Shown one piece after another: positions 22,420 to 62,900 of a stretch of DNA of 64,000 bases. The notes beneath the pieces are model-generated. The model was not told where the DNA came from. It searched no databases and saw nothing but the letters and a program-made list of their open reading frames with translations. Numbering within the stretch: position 1 is the stretch's first letter; each line of letters opens with the position of its first letter. Source of the DNA: Glandiceps talaboti (lineage: Eukaryota; Hemichordata; Enteropneusta; Spengelidae); NCBI RefSeq assembly GCF_964340395.1, contig NC_135550.1:9328864-9392863 (forward strand), written 5' to 3'. The position numbers and the translations under genes are program-made.

Positions 22420-24187
22420 AAAAAAAAGTGAACAGACTGAAGTATTATCGAGAAGATGAAAAATGAACCCCCCTTTCTCAGAGTTGACTTGTCAGAGAAC
22501 TGAAATGAAGTAAGGACTATCAAAAACAGGTCGAGTTACACAGACGCCAGCTGTCGGTAATTTCATTGAAACTTAAATATCAGGGTGTTGTAGTAGTCTG
22601 GCATGCAGTCAAAAGTTGTGATTAATTGAAGCTGACATCTACCGCTAAATGTAGCCTGCAAGAAAAATACCGAGCAGATGTCGGATGTAGATTTGTAGAC
22701 AGCCAGCAGTTTTATTTCCGTTGTGCTAACAAAACTAGAGGAGTCTCCCTGGTGAACTAACACTGACCTGATGTGACCTCTGACCTCTTTGATTCTGGCA
22801 TTTCCTGTATCATGAGAATGTAGACAAACAATATGATAGTTGAAACACAATATTTTTTATGAAAACACTCTCAAACATTCCATCACATTTGAAAACTTTC
22901 ATCTGTACTTTTTGTAATTTCAGGGATATAGATAGGGGGTCATTAGCCAGTAAATACAACTATCTGCTCTGCGATTTCTTGCCGGCTACATTTTCAGGAG
23001 TTTGTATTTAAAAAATTCTTGTTTCATCCACTGTATATATATATATGCATGGTTGAGCAGAATCATGAGGGGGTCGCCCTTGTACTATTAACGCCCACTT
23101 TTCCAGTTTTACCTGTTATTTTTTTTTTTAATTAGCTGCAACCCAGTTTAGTATATAAATACTTTGTTAAAAGATCTTTTTAAATCAAAACTCCAAGGAT
23201 TGGAATTTTTTTCATCAAAGTAAAACTTGACTGTAAAGAAAATAAAATAGAGTGCACCTGACTATAAAAGACAAATTGGCTTAACTTTTTTTAGCCATAT
23301 CTCAATATTTAAGTTAAGAAGGTCTTCTCCATGTCTGCAGAGGAATAAAATGCTATTTTTGTATTGTGGTATTTGAGTTTGAAGTCAGAAGTAATCTATG
23401 CAAAAAATATGAGCAGAAACTGTTTTAAACTCGGAGTAGTCAGTTAAGTAGACATGGATGTCACTGCGTTATTTGACATGCTGAAATTAGAATCCCAGCA
23501 GATGTACACAATTTCCAGTATAAAAAACAAGACTAGTTTTGTTAATTTGCAGACCTGGAGAGAAGACATTCTTGATTTTTTAAAAATTGAAATATGAAAC
23601 ATGTTGACAGCAGTCTTCTAAGACAGTTCATGTGCATTCTATTTTCTTAAAAGTCAGTATATAGACTTTTTTTGTCCAGTGCAACAGAATGAGAAAACAA
23701 ATGCAAGGTCCCGTCAGTATTATTGATAGGGCCCAAGGAACGCAACAACAGTAGATGAATTCTCAAAGTATCTTCATATTATATGACATGAAATGTTATG
23801 AGTGTCAGAAGTATGATGGAAATATGTTGTGGTATGTGGTATGAAAGGAGGGGGTGGGGGTGGGGAAATAGTCACTGATTATGAATGAATGAATTTTTCA
23901 AAGTCCACGATACTGAGACTGGTTGTCAGATACTGAATACATTTGAAGCAATGTCGCCATTAAATTTTTATCATATATATTATCAATATTATAATTTATA
24001 GTCAGTGCAAGACAGACTTTATGGATATACTTTGTACCAAAATGTATGAATGTGTGCTAGGTAGTAGTTAGATATAACAAGGGTCAAAGGTTTGTCTGCT
24101 GGTACTAGGGGAGAGGTAGAGACATTGAGGCTGGGGCTTAAATAAGGGTTTATTAGATATGGAGAGGGTAGGATTGCTAGTCCAAGC

Positions 24188-24217
24188 ATAGACCCTCCAT
24201 CAACGTGGAGGGTCTAT
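24188..24217. repeat. Perfect 12-bp-stem hairpin (ATAGACCCTCCA)
   Basis: ATAGACCCTCCA (24188-24199), loop TCAACG, then its exact reverse complement (24206-24217). It is related to the hairpin at 543-566. It could be a tiny mobile palindrome or an RNA structure in the 3' UTR of the protease gene. I saw no poly-T tract that would make it a terminator. Confidence 0.75.
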
Positions 24218-24460
24218 CATGGGCCAAGCTACTACAGGTGGCTTTGTTTTCGGTTGTTGGGGGGTGGGGGGGGTGTTTGTATTTTTTGTATGATAATGGA
24301 ACACAGATTTGTAACATCAAGAATATAGGAAATCTGGGAAATATTTGTTTTCACTTCAGTCTATGGAATATAATTATTACCAGTTCAAGTTAAACTCTGC
24401 ATTGTTTATTACTGAGATGATGTATCATGTAACTGCAGTGTAATACATTACACTATGTTA

Positions 24461-24514
24461 CAACACAACACAACACAACACAACACAACACAACACAACA
24501 CAACACAACACAAC
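24461..24514. repeat. (CACAA)n pentanucleotide repeat
   Basis: About ten uninterrupted CAACA-type pentamers downstream of the protease gene. Confidence 0.95.
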
Positions 24515-25190
24515 TGTTTACTTTATATTCACAGCAGACAGGGTTCAGTCTTCATTAAAAGGCTCTTTGATTTCATCAAATGTTTTAGATCTGTTTATGT
24601 GGTGTGTGTATAACAAATACACAGTTTAGAATGTCAAAGTGGACCACTATAACATACACACATTTTTAAACCTGAGTAGATATACCCACATTTGGGAACA
24701 GATTTCAATGACATCAGCCATTATCAACCTGAACTTCATATTATGGGAACAAATGACATCTGATATTTTTATTTTTGATTATGTAAATAAATAATCTTTT
24801 ATTTATACTGGATATTTTTTTAAGTATATCAACACTTGTCTCCCAACAAGTCCAGTGAGGGCCATCCTTCATGGGTTCAGTGTTATGTCTTTGTGTTGTT
24901 ATGAAAAAGGAATCAGATCCGCCCACCTTTTTTTTTTGAGGGGATAGATACTTCAATTTTCAGTTAGAACATGAAAAGAGTTGACCGAGATTACAATTAT
25001 GTCTGTCAGAAGAAACTCAAGTTTTTGTATATAAGTATTTTTACTATTATAATATTACCCAGTATTAACAGATTTGAAGAAACAAACAGACTTATTTTTC
25101 TCAATTTTCTGGCTTTTAAGTAAAGATATTAAATTTTATGAGAAGTGTTACTATATTATGTAGCCATTATGAAATAAAGGAATTGTTGTT

Positions 25191-26841
25191 CTGTATTGTC
25201 TAAGACTCGCCTGTTTCCATATTGTGGTTGTTGAATAGCGCCCTCACAGTTCAACTGATATAATTTCGTGAAGCGTAGACTATTCACAGACAAGATGCAC
25301 AAATGACAAACAGCATTACATAGGGATTTTGCATCTATCAATCGTTGAATAAGTAAGAAATATTGTTGTTCGATATATTTTCAGATATTTTTGTCAGGCA
25401 TTGTTATAGCCTGTATTGTCCCTAATTTAGAGCCAAGTGGTGTGGGATTTGGACTATCATCTCTCCTTATTCTTGCCTAGCATTTCCATAATGGGTTAGA
25501 CAAGATTGATTTGTTCAGAATTCATTGGTACACTTTAAACACTATCAAAAAACTTTCAACTTCGAGGTCTTGAAATTAATTTTGTACGTTAGTTGACTGA
25601 GGTGGGTCAATGCAAAGAAGTTTTGATAGTGTTTGATATGATACGCCTGTAGACAGAAATGTTGGGGTATAGCACAAGGCATGGAAGGGGGGGGGGGGTC
25701 AATTAGGGGTAGACATGAGAGAGATTTGTACTGTGGAGGATCCACTTTGATTTTGCCATATATTGCAAAGAGAGAAGGGGATGTGATTTTGAGAACAAAT
25801 TGTATTCAGTTCCTCCTGAAGCTGGAAACTCATAACTTTTCTTTTTGCGGGTTGTAATTATAAAATGTACAACAAATGTTCATGATTCGAGACTCATTAC
25901 TATCACTATTCTCTCCTAAAATCCCCTCCATAGTGCATTTATAACACGTACACATTTATTTCTCCCATTTACAGATTTTAAATTTCCAGAACAAAAATGT
26001 TTACACAAATGTTGATATACTACTTTTGAGTTACTAGCAATATTGTAAAAAGTTGTTTTTTTATTTAGAAAACGTGGAATACCATATTCCTTATAAACCT
26101 GATATTTCATTCTGACCATACATGTTACACTTACATATATAAACTACACAGTGCTTTGTGTACGACCATCAACCTACATGTATGGAGAAAGTTGGACTGC
26201 AAGCTCCTCTTGGGCAAATACAACTTTTATGTTTACAGTAAATCTTTTTTCAAAGTATTTTCAGGGGGGTTGTTTTGACAAACTGCAGAAATCTGTCGCA
26301 CCACCCTGCCTCACACCACGTGTATCAGGTGGTCAATCACCCTATCCTAGTTACTGTAACGCCTTAGTTACCATCACATTGTTTAATTTATTTTTATTAT
26401 CGACATATAGTCATGTTTACACACAGTTGAGTTATGCTCATGTTGTGCATGGAAACCTCTCCTTCAGGTTGACCCTATTAAAGTTGATCATATCTATAAA
26501 TACCAACGAAGTGCTCATGTTACATTATGCCCTACCAACACTAGATAAACAAGATGTCAGACAGACATAGAAGACCCATGGGAAATCATTAATCTCATAT
26601 CACCATTTCATAGCCCCCCACGTTTTGAAACCATTGCATAAATTTGGTTATCCAATACTGTTTTTCAAGAAAATTGTATATTTGAGTGTTTGGTGGCCAT
26701 TTTGTAAGCAGAATAATTTGAGGTGTCTTGAGCAAAAACATAACACTACTACTTTTACTGCTGGCAAACTCCATAGTGTGAGATGACATACTCACTGTCT
26801 CACACCCAACCCACTCATTTGAACACCCATTCCACTAACTC
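25191..26841. other. Intergenic stretch, nothing recognised
   Basis: The open frames here (the longest is 139 codons at 26151-26570) show no domain, codon signature or splice context. One G-run is at 25685-25698. It lies between the ends of two convergent genes. Confidence 0.5.
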
Positions 26842-26944
26842 CATACAACCTGAGCCAAGTGATTTGTCTCGGTGACATTACCATCTCAAGGTGTTGAGAG
26901 CTCCTTGAGATAGCAACACAAAGACTGTCTCCTGTCTCCCAGCT
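26842..26944. repeat. Left copy of a duplicated segment flanking the assembly gap
   Basis: From catacaacctgagccaagtg to tctcccagct. It is nearly the same as 27045-27167, which starts catacagcctgggccaagtg and ends tctcccagctgacc. The right copy has an extra C-rich insert at about 27129-27152. The unit is lost in the gap. Confidence 0.85.
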
Positions 26945-27044
26945 NNNNNNNNNNNNNNNNNNNNNNNNNNNNNNNNNNNNNNNNNNNNNNNNNNNNNNNN
27001 NNNNNNNNNNNNNNNNNNNNNNNNNNNNNNNNNNNNNNNNNNNN
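26945..27044. other. Assembly gap of exactly 100 N
   Basis: A run of 100 undetermined bases, the conventional length for a gap of unknown size. It falls inside a duplicated segment beside a long CT repeat, a usual cause of assembly failure. Confidence 0.99.
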
Positions 27045-27167
27045 CATACAGCCTGGGCCAAGTGATTTGTCTTGGTGATATTACCATCTCAAGGTGTTGA
27101 GAGCTCCTTGAGATAGCAACACAAAGACTAAGACTCTCGGCTGCCCCCCCCCCCCTGTCTCCCAGCT
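27045..27167. repeat. Right copy of the duplicated segment flanking the assembly gap
   Basis: It is a near-copy of 26842-26944, with scattered substitutions and a C-rich insertion (ctgcccccccccccctgtc) before the shared tctcccagct end. Confidence 0.85.
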
Positions 27168-27171
27168 GACC

Positions 27172-27421
<250 letters not shown>

Positions 27422-29828
27422 AACTAATCATTCCAAGAGACAATTTCTTGATATCAATATTTATTACAGGTTTGATGACTGATTAAAATGAAGACAAAAA
27501 AAAAATTAAAAGAGCAGCGAAAATGATGACTAGACATCTATAATATAGACTTTTTTTGCACATGGATGTAGAATACACAAAACATAAAATATTTTACATA
27601 TATCAGGACACTTTTCTCTTTTTTTTTTCCACAATAACTTTACATTTAAACCAAACTGTCTCTATCCCTTGTTACATAAACAGCTGAACATAAAGAGCTG
27701 CCCTTAAAAAGAAAAATACACGAGATAATCTTTCTTCCAATAATTCTTTTTACAAGAACTTTAAACACTGATTTCAGACAAAAAAGATTAGAGTGAGATT
27801 CTTGGCAAAAGTTTATGATTTTTTTTTTCCATATTTCTTTTTTTAAATTTAATCTTTTTTTAATAAAAATGTACGTGGAGAGATAAAGGAAACCATAATG
27901 TGTGTAGTGCACTTGCTTTCATAACCACCATCCATCAATAGAGGGGGCTATAAGTGTCTATATTTTTAAAGTGAAAACTGTCGTTCCGAGTACTTCCACA
28001 ACATCAAAGTCTCTGACTGTTCGACAAATTTCCTCTGAAATGTTGAACTCGGCTGAGAATGAAACTATTGTGCTCTGAATTCATACTCAAAGCAAAGAAC
28101 ATAGTACAAATAAGTTTTTTTTCTCACAATATTCCAGAGCCATAACACTGTACAAAAACTAAAATTTGAGAGAGATGAAAAAATTGCAAATTTCATTTGA
28201 AATTATGGTGTTGCACAACACCAAATATATCAACATTGCAAGGGTGTCCACTATTTTCTTGATGAGGTCATAGAACAGAACAGGACAGGTTGCAGGTAGG
28301 ACAAATTGTTTGTTATATGTAAAGCTATCCAGGTGTACTCCGAACGACAGTACCACTTTTTGAGGTGACCATGTACTGAAAATGATTTTGGCTGAAGCAA
28401 AGGATAGTGTGTGTCTTGTATTGTGTAATATATTGTACTGTACTGTATTATATTGTATTGTATTGTATTGTGATGTCTTTGGTTGTTCAAAACTTGTTTT
28501 GGTAAACCTACAAACTTTTGGGTGTTTTGCATTTTCCTTTTTACAAGACCCGTATAAATTGTGTATTGGTGCCAAGGAAAGGCAGAAATTACTACTAGAG
28601 TCACAACACTGACAAAATTCTCCCTCTTCCCCTACTGTTTGGGTGTGTATGTACACGGTGCAAACCGTCATGGCTGAAGACTAAGAACAAACGAACTATT
28701 TACAATGTTACACTTTTTGACATGGGGGGGGGGGGTGTTGTTATGAAGTACATTACTCCGACAGTTGGAGGAAATAATTAACAAAACAAGAAAATTACAA
28801 ACATAATAGTACTACATGAATAAAATGGGAACATCACCAGTTTTGAAAAGAATATCGTAGCTGCTTAGAAAGTGCTTATTATGTTTTTATTTAATTTTTT
28901 TTTTGCTCTTGCCATGAATAAAATTAACAGCAAAAAAAAACAGTAACATGCAAAAAATACATTAGGCATACTCCACATGTTGACAATGAAATATGGAGCA
29001 CGAAAAAAAATGACAAAATTTGTTTCTGATTGTGAAATATTTACTTGCCTTGAGGCCTTCAAAGGCATGATTGTTTGTTTGGTGTATACCCCCTCCAATG
29101 CATCTATAACATTTTTAAAGAAAGTCAGATTTTTTTTTTGGGAGGTTTGGTTTTAAGGTCAGTGATTTTTATAATTTGAATAAAGCTCAATGATTTCATA
29201 ATTATCTCCATTACATGAAGATCCTATATCTACACAGATTACAGATATTCTATTTTACTGATTCAACACTCTCTCTCATTTTTCAGGGAAACAAATTTCC
29301 AACATTCATGAGAAATTTCCACTAATTCTCCGCAGACTTTTTTGATTTCTGATTTCAAGCCCACTCTCTCCCACCCCTCTTTTTAAGGCATCAGCTAACA
29401 AAGACGCCATAACAGATGATTACATAAGCTGGAGGAAAAAAAAAATATACAAATACTTTCACTGTCATAGTTAAAAATCCCTTTAATCAGGGACAAAGCT
29501 TCTGACTGAATTTTTAACTTCAATCAATACAGATCTGTACATAGAATGTTTCTAGTGGCGGTGATGAAAACTCAGCTCTTTGACACTTTTTCTCATATAT
29601 ACCACTCACTGAACATGCATCTTAAAAGTCGCTCCAAATAGTAGCCCTTCTTTTGAGCACTTTACATTAGTCTTCAATAGAACACAATATAGCAAGGGGT
29701 AGTTTTTGTATTAAAACCTTATTTTGACTCCCAATCCTACCCCTGTCCCGCATCCTACCCCCCCCCCCCCCAAAAAAAAAAAAAAACCCTCAGTCAAAAT
29801 TCAAATCCCCACTATAGTTCATTTCTGA
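27422..29828 (-). other. 3' flank and probable 3' UTR of the CDKL1-type gene
   Basis: AT-rich, with many poly-T and poly-A tracts and no coding similarity. Minus-strand AATAAA occurs at about 27464 and 28886. Pentanucleotide TATTG repeats lie at about 28430-28470. Homopolymer G and C runs lie at 28723-28735 and 29758-29770. The 170-codon and shorter minus-strand open frames at 28159-28671 cross the TATTG repeat and are not convincing. Confidence 0.4.
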
Positions 29829-55605
<25,777 letters not shown>

Positions 55606-55729
55606 TATGGAATTTTGACCGCCAAAGTCACGATTTTAGTGACACGGCATGCACTTCGCCACTAATATCGCAACTAATATCATGCACTTCGCCACTAATA
55701 TCGCGACTTTTTCGTTAAGATTCCATGGA
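55606..55729. mobile_element. Fold-back element, ~124 bp, with internal 33-bp duplication
   Basis: tatggaattttgacc at 55606 is mirrored by ttaagattccatgg ending near 55729. Inside, catgcacttcgccactaata occurs at 55648 and again at 55681, a 33-bp period. The motifs gtcacgattttagtgac and tcgccactaatatcgcgac pair across the centre. It looks like a small non-autonomous palindromic element with one arm duplicated. No coding content. Confidence 0.55.
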
Positions 55730-56350
55730 ATAATTAAATATTTCATGACCCCCCCCCCAAAAAAAAAAAATGGTACCCGGTAATTATATGTAGCAGCTGT
55801 AAATCGCTGCGTTTGTTTCTCGCAAAAAAAGATGTCAGAACAAATACTGTAACATTTTGATCCAAGGTGTTTTGATAAAGCTTACTTATGTACATGTGGT
55901 CGTCAATATTTTGAGCATACTCTTTGAGAAATTATTGTTCTGTTAACATGTTTTCACTCATTTTGTCAGATTCTTTATTCGCGCTTAGTTAGATAAATTT
56001 AGGCTGTATTTTCTCAATTGACAATGTTTAAGAACCCGAACTTATATTAACAAAAGATTGGCGGCCATCTTTGTTTGTTTTTTAAATGTCAAAAATGTGG
56101 AATATATTTGTCTTTTATTGACAACTTTTATAAATTTGTGCTTCGATAAATAAATGATCACGTATGCATTTCCATGACCGTGATTATGTTGAATATTAAT
56201 AACAAACCTAGTTGTTAATTTCATGTTGTTGATTTCATGATAAAGTGTCAATTTCTTCCGTCGAAACATGAAAGTAATTAAAGCGAAGTAGCATATTTTG
56301 TGATCTGTGTAACTCATCACGTAAAGTTCTCATCATTTTGATGGCGGTTC

Positions 56351-56423
56351 GTCGACGTGTTAATTAATTAATTTGTCAACATCAAAATAACGAGATCTTT
56401 TACTTAATTAACACGATGTCGAC
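56351..56423. repeat. Inverted repeat ending in GTCGAC
   Basis: GTCGACGTGTTAATTAA (56351-56367) and its near-complement TTAATTAACACGATGTCGAC (to 56423) face each other across about 36 bp. The function is unknown. Confidence 0.6.
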
Positions 56424-56713
56424 ATGAATATTTAATTCTATTAATTTTTAATTAACGGCTGTATGAAATCACCTACACAGTAGACAAGCTTAGAGCTAGA
56501 GAGAGAGATATCAACATATGTAGAGTACTTGGATAATACAGCTAAATTCATTTGTATTTGTATGTGAATCTCAAACTTTAAAAACAGCTGTACCTTACTT
56601 GTTTTTTTTTTACCCTTTTAAAGTTCAGCAATGCCCTATTATACAAAATGTAGTATTATTATCATGTTAATTTCAGTAATTAATACCAAATAAGCATCAT
56701 TAGTAATATACCT

Positions 56714-56727
56714 GTAGCTATGGCAAC
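56714..56727. promoter_or_regulatory. RFX X-box motif GTAGCTATGGCAAC
   Basis: A full match to GTHNYYATRRNAAC about 2.95 kb upstream of the CDKL1-type start codon. A weaker relative (GTTACCATGGAGAC) lies at 60118-60131. Confidence 0.45.
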
Positions 56728-57465
56728 TGGAATAAACAAGTGGTCCTGTTGACGTGCCAGTGGTGGTCAATATTCACAGAGACTTTTTACACTGTGTTCC
56801 GGGAATGTGATGACAATAATATGATATTGACAATTATTGGGCACTGAAATCCACACAAGGGGTGACGGAAACGTTCAGCGAGTCAAAAAGTTCATCCATG
56901 AAAAAATTGCACAGGAAATCATTTATTGTTCTTGTATCACATAAATTTAATTTATCTAATATATTTGTTATGATTCAATTTGTGTGTTTGAGTCAGTCCG
57001 CTCGCTTATATTTGACTATAATAGTACTGATTATGGTAGTCATAGCAATAAAAACATATACATGAAAGGGAACATACGTACAGGAACGCATAACGAGGGA
57101 TGGAAGAGATGTAACCTCGTTTCACGACAACTCGCCACGGTTCATGATCATTCTAATAATGGCTAAATAAAGCACTGACTTACGCAAGCTGAGGAAACAC
57201 TGGTCTGGACAACACAATGTTGACATAATACATGTATAGACTTCTAAGTAACGTTACAGCCTTACACTCGATAATGTAGGAATTTAATTTTACGAGTGTC
57301 ATGAAACGTTATTGGCTGTTCAAGCAAATGTACTCCCATCGACTTCATTTGACGAGTTCTGTTTTATAGTTGTTCTAACTTGGCGCCGTTAAAAGTACTT
57401 ACTAGTACAGAAAAATAGTAAATGTGACTGGGACCTCCAAACGTTGTAACTAGACCCAGTTATTA

Positions 57466-58041
<576 letters not shown>

Positions 58042-58043
<2 letters not shown>

Positions 58044-59474
58044 TATATATATATTAAAGAGTATCACATGTAACGAATACATAATAATATGTAGAGAATA
58101 GCAAAAGTTTTGTTTTTAATCTGAACAACTAAACAGACAATTAGCAGTTTAGTTGGGTCGAGGTAACACACATGATAAATTATAGCCGAATATCCCCAAA
58201 TTGACCTTTCAATATAGAAACTACATCCAGAAAATTACTAGTAAGGCTTTAGTTCATCTGTGTTTGGTATTGTGCATGACTTAAAGTTCATACTGGTATA
58301 TATGCATTACCCATCCAGCAGCGGTTGTTATGTGTTGTGTTCATAGAACCTCGTCTCAAAACATCCAAAATATCTATAAAACTCCTTCAGCATAATTTGA
58401 AGACAAAAACAGGATTAATATAATCGTGCTGATGTTAATGACGCCGCGCCGAACGAGTTCTAAAAAGTGCGAACTTGTTTTGTGTTAGTATTGATTTCCA
58501 ATTTTCTTAATTACTATTTTTGTCTTCGCTGTATTGACCACTTCCCGCCTTTCGAAACAGGCTGGCGGAAGAAGTTTATCTATTTGTTATTTTCCCCCAC
58601 CATTTCAAGGAGCATTTTTTTCCTAAATTCCTCCCCGAACGGAAAAAAAATCGATAGTTGTCACTTTCAGTAGCAATGCGTGTCAGAATAACAAATATAT
58701 ATTGATACGGTTTCCGGGGTGGAAACAAACAGAAATATTTCGTCACCATGAGTCTCTGAATGAATACACTTTAAAAGTCATAGTCTAGAAATGATGACCT
58801 TTGAAGAATGATTTCCCCCTTTATATTTCTGTGTATTTAACAGGTAAATATTTCATGACATGACGTGTAAAAGTAAACGGAACGATAGTCGTGACTCCTT
58901 GAGATAGACATGAGTAGTTGTTGTCAATATCCCCAATGTAGATTTCTTCTACGGTTTTAATTGGTTCACATATCACGACTTCCCAATCGACTTGTCTGTT
59001 TCCAGCCTTAGTGTGGACAACCTGTCATGGTTCGTAGACAATGAAATGTAATATATTCTAGGCTAGACAGTCACATTAGGGTTTCCGGACTGAATCGTTT
59101 GCTGATCTCGATACAGTTAGTTTGGCTTGAAGGAGATTTAGGGTAGTGGGAAAAGACAAACCCGTGCTTAGAAAATGCAGTGATGTTGTTCTTACTATGT
59201 ATGTTATCTACTTTCAAATCATGAGAGGCAGGTAGATGAAGAATGTTACATGATAGTTTACTCACGCAACAAGAAGATTGCTACAGAAAAAAATACAAGT
59301 CTATAACATATATATAACTGATGCAGCAAGTTGAAGGAAATGGTATACTGTGAAGACATTTCACAATTATATGAAATCATTGTTGATGTCATGAAAATCG
59401 AGTCAACCTAACTTTTGGTTCAAAAACTGTAAAATAGAAACAGAAATACCCCTGTCAAAATATAATGGTTGTCC
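58042..59474. other. Intergenic stretch, nothing recognised
   Basis: No coding similarity, RNA gene or clear repeat was seen between the two tetranucleotide arrays. Confidence 0.5.
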
Positions 59475-59953
<479 letters not shown>

Positions 59954-62900
59954 AGAGGAAATGCAAATTAATAAATAAGTAAATATAGGGATACATATAT
60001 ACATTTAAAAATGAATGAATTAAAAGAACCATAAATAAATGAAGCCGGAGAAGTGTCCGTTACTTCAACGAGGAAGGTCTGGTGTATTTATACCAAGATA
60101 GTAATCTTTAATGACTGGTTACCATGGAGACACTAGGTTACGCATTCAACGGCATGTTTCAGCGAGTAAACAACGACAAGAATGCCTACCGGATTTCAAA
60201 CTCTTGTGTTGTTTGTATGTTTTTTTTGTTTGAGTAGTTAGTTCATAGTGCAAGCCATCTATGACATAATAAAACTACTATGAAGTCAACCCCGTCCCCA
60301 TAGCTTTTAAAATATTAAATGTTTGCATGACTCGGAGAGCTACACCTTGTTTATCCCTATGTGGAAATACAATATCGATTTTTTCTCAGAACGTTATGAT
60401 CTGAGACCACCCTGCCACAGACAAAAAGCTACAATGGACAATCGTCTGTATGTATTCTTATTCACATTGCCTTCGTTTTCTCTTGGGGGGAGGGGGGTAC
60501 AAGTTGGCTACTGTACATACCGGGTTGACATAGAAGACACGACACCGTACAGTTGCACATAATTTGGATGGACTATGTGACGTAGCCGACATCCACCAAT
60601 ATGTGACGCATAGCGCATCGTTCAACTTGAAAACGCGGCATGATGGCAGGGACAGCTTCATGGCATTTGTCAAACAGAAGTCGTGCTTTTATGTATCCGA
60701 TTCTCAATTGTACTCGAAGTGTAGTGTCCACAAATCACTCGTTACCACCGTATTAAACGTTTAGAGTTTGCTTTATACAGTGACCCCAATTTTAACCATT
60801 ATGTTGATGCACTGACCAGGTCTTTTTTTGCAATACACTTAAAATGCTGTAAATATATTTGATGTATGGTTAGCTGTTTTCCTACTTTTTTGGGAAGGGG
60901 GGGAGTGAATTTGGTTTAAAATTGTGAACGAAATTGGCGAGCATCGTATACCGTATACGTAGAAAATATATGAACGTAAAATTCTATTTCAACATGGACG
61001 GCTACATTCAGTGTTCGCCATGCCGTTGTCAACGATAGGTGTACTCGACTCAGCAAGTACAACACAAAGAAATGTACATATAATATACAGTTCTTGGTAA
61101 AGTTAATGGAAATCAACAAGTTGTTGCCGTGAGAAACAATTGTAAACAGCTTGGGGAGGGAGTGATTGGAAAGATTTCATCAATTCGAAATTTAAAAAGA
61201 AACGATAGCTCATATGGGCCAAATGGACTCGGAAGCATGTACTTTCACATACGAAATACTACATTTCTTCAGTTGATATTTCACGAAATTCTCCTTAGAA
61301 ATTCACTATTTTTCACCTTTTCACTGGGTTTACTTTTGTGACTATTGTATTATTGACAACAATTTTGGGCCAAAAAAGGCGATTTAACGAACTTACCGAT
61401 AATCTCATACAAGGAAATCACCGACCACAGTCTGTATGTTCTCTCCTCGCTAGATGTTCTCAGTGTGAACGGTTTGCAAGAATGCACAGTATGTGTACGG
61501 AGTTGAATGGCGTCAATGAAAGAACACTGAGTGAGTCCATGTCAACAATACTGGTCAACATAACACGGAAGTGTTATTTGCTGAGGACAACCTTGTCACA
61601 TATAAAGCCCTCAAGGTTAATGTCAACTACTTCAACTTCAAGGAATCTAGTGTTAGTACTATTGTTATGAGTTTATTTACGTTTGTCATTCTTTTATTAA
61701 CCGTTCTTGACAAGCGTGTTTTTACTTAAAATGCTAACTTCAGCGACATTCAAAAACCATTGAATCGTCACGGTGACTGGACGTGTAAATGGACGTGTAT
61801 ACTCTGGCACAGTCCCCAACTAAATATTGCTTTTCAAGGTTTAACTTGGTAGATGTAAGCAATACTCGGTGTTGTCTTCTCAGTGGACTATTGTACGTTA
61901 AAAATACGTCATAGTGTTCATTCAAGATGTCGTCTGCGTGTGAAATTCGCGTACGGTCAAAAATTGAAAAAAAATATATAAGAAACGGAAGTCTTGGAAA
62001 AGACAGTAATATAAAAAAAAAAACCACCTGAGAAACCCCTGGGATTTTTAAACATGCATAACTCATAAAACGAATATTTAAATTTCTCAATTTTTTTTTG
62101 CTTTCGAAATTTGTGGAAAATATAATGTGTCTGACATCAGACCTGTCCGTATGACATTTTGAGAGAGTTGTATGTTACTGTTTAGATCAAAATATTGGCG
62201 TTGTTAACATCATAAATTATAAACGGCCATGTGTGTGTTTCTTGCTTCTCACGGAAGACAATTATTTCAAGAATCCTAACTTGTATAATCCTAACTTGCA
62301 ACGTAAAAAGACTAAACTTTTTAAGGTTCATTTTTCTACGTTTTTTGTAAGTCTCGTAGAATACAATACTACATAATGATGTCCAAGTCTGGCTAAAAAA
62401 CGAGTAGGTTCCGTGACTGTCAGTGACCATAAAAAAGTAAAGTTTCTAACCATATTTGTATGTTGTGCCCTACTTTTTGTCTGTCCTATAGTTCTACATT
62501 ACTGTGTCGACCCATAAGCTTACATTGTACACAAGCAATTCGTTTGGTAGATTTAACATATTTCATATACTATGATGACCAAAGCTGTTCATCAACGTGT
62601 CTATTGGATTGAATGAATTACAAAAGTTACCGAGAGATCAGCCGTGACTATGGAATTCGTCATTCCGATGAGGATCGTCGACCAACACAGTTTGAAATTA
62701 AGTCTATTTACTAGTAAAAATGAACTGCATGTATGTTATAATGTTCGTAATGCATACAATGTGATATTTGGATATAATACCTTACATTCTAAGCTAAGCA
62801 ATGTTGTATGTTGTTCACAGAAGCATTTTACTAATAATTTGGTGGTAGTATTAATTATAATAATCATTTGGCCTTCTTGTGTTGTGCTGTTCAGGCCCGT

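Larger units (their letters stand above)
22420..25190 (+). other. 3' flank and probable 3' UTR of the leishmanolysin-like gene
   Basis: No coding similarity was seen. Plus-strand AATAAA signals occur near 23243, 23345 and 25172; the last is in an AT-rich setting (tatgaaataaagg) and would give a 2.7-kb UTR. The stretch also contains G-rich runs (23847-23866, 24258-24275), the hairpin at 24188-24217 and a CACAA repeat. Confidence 0.4.

Noticed and set aside
28159-28671. 170-codon minus-strand open frame downstream of CDKL1
   Set aside because: Crosses a TATTG repeat, has low-complexity composition and no domain; more likely 3' flank.
61338-61670. 110-codon plus-strand open frame in the right intergenic region
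   Set aside because: No recognisable domain, mixed composition and no splice partners nearby; cannot be supported as a gene.
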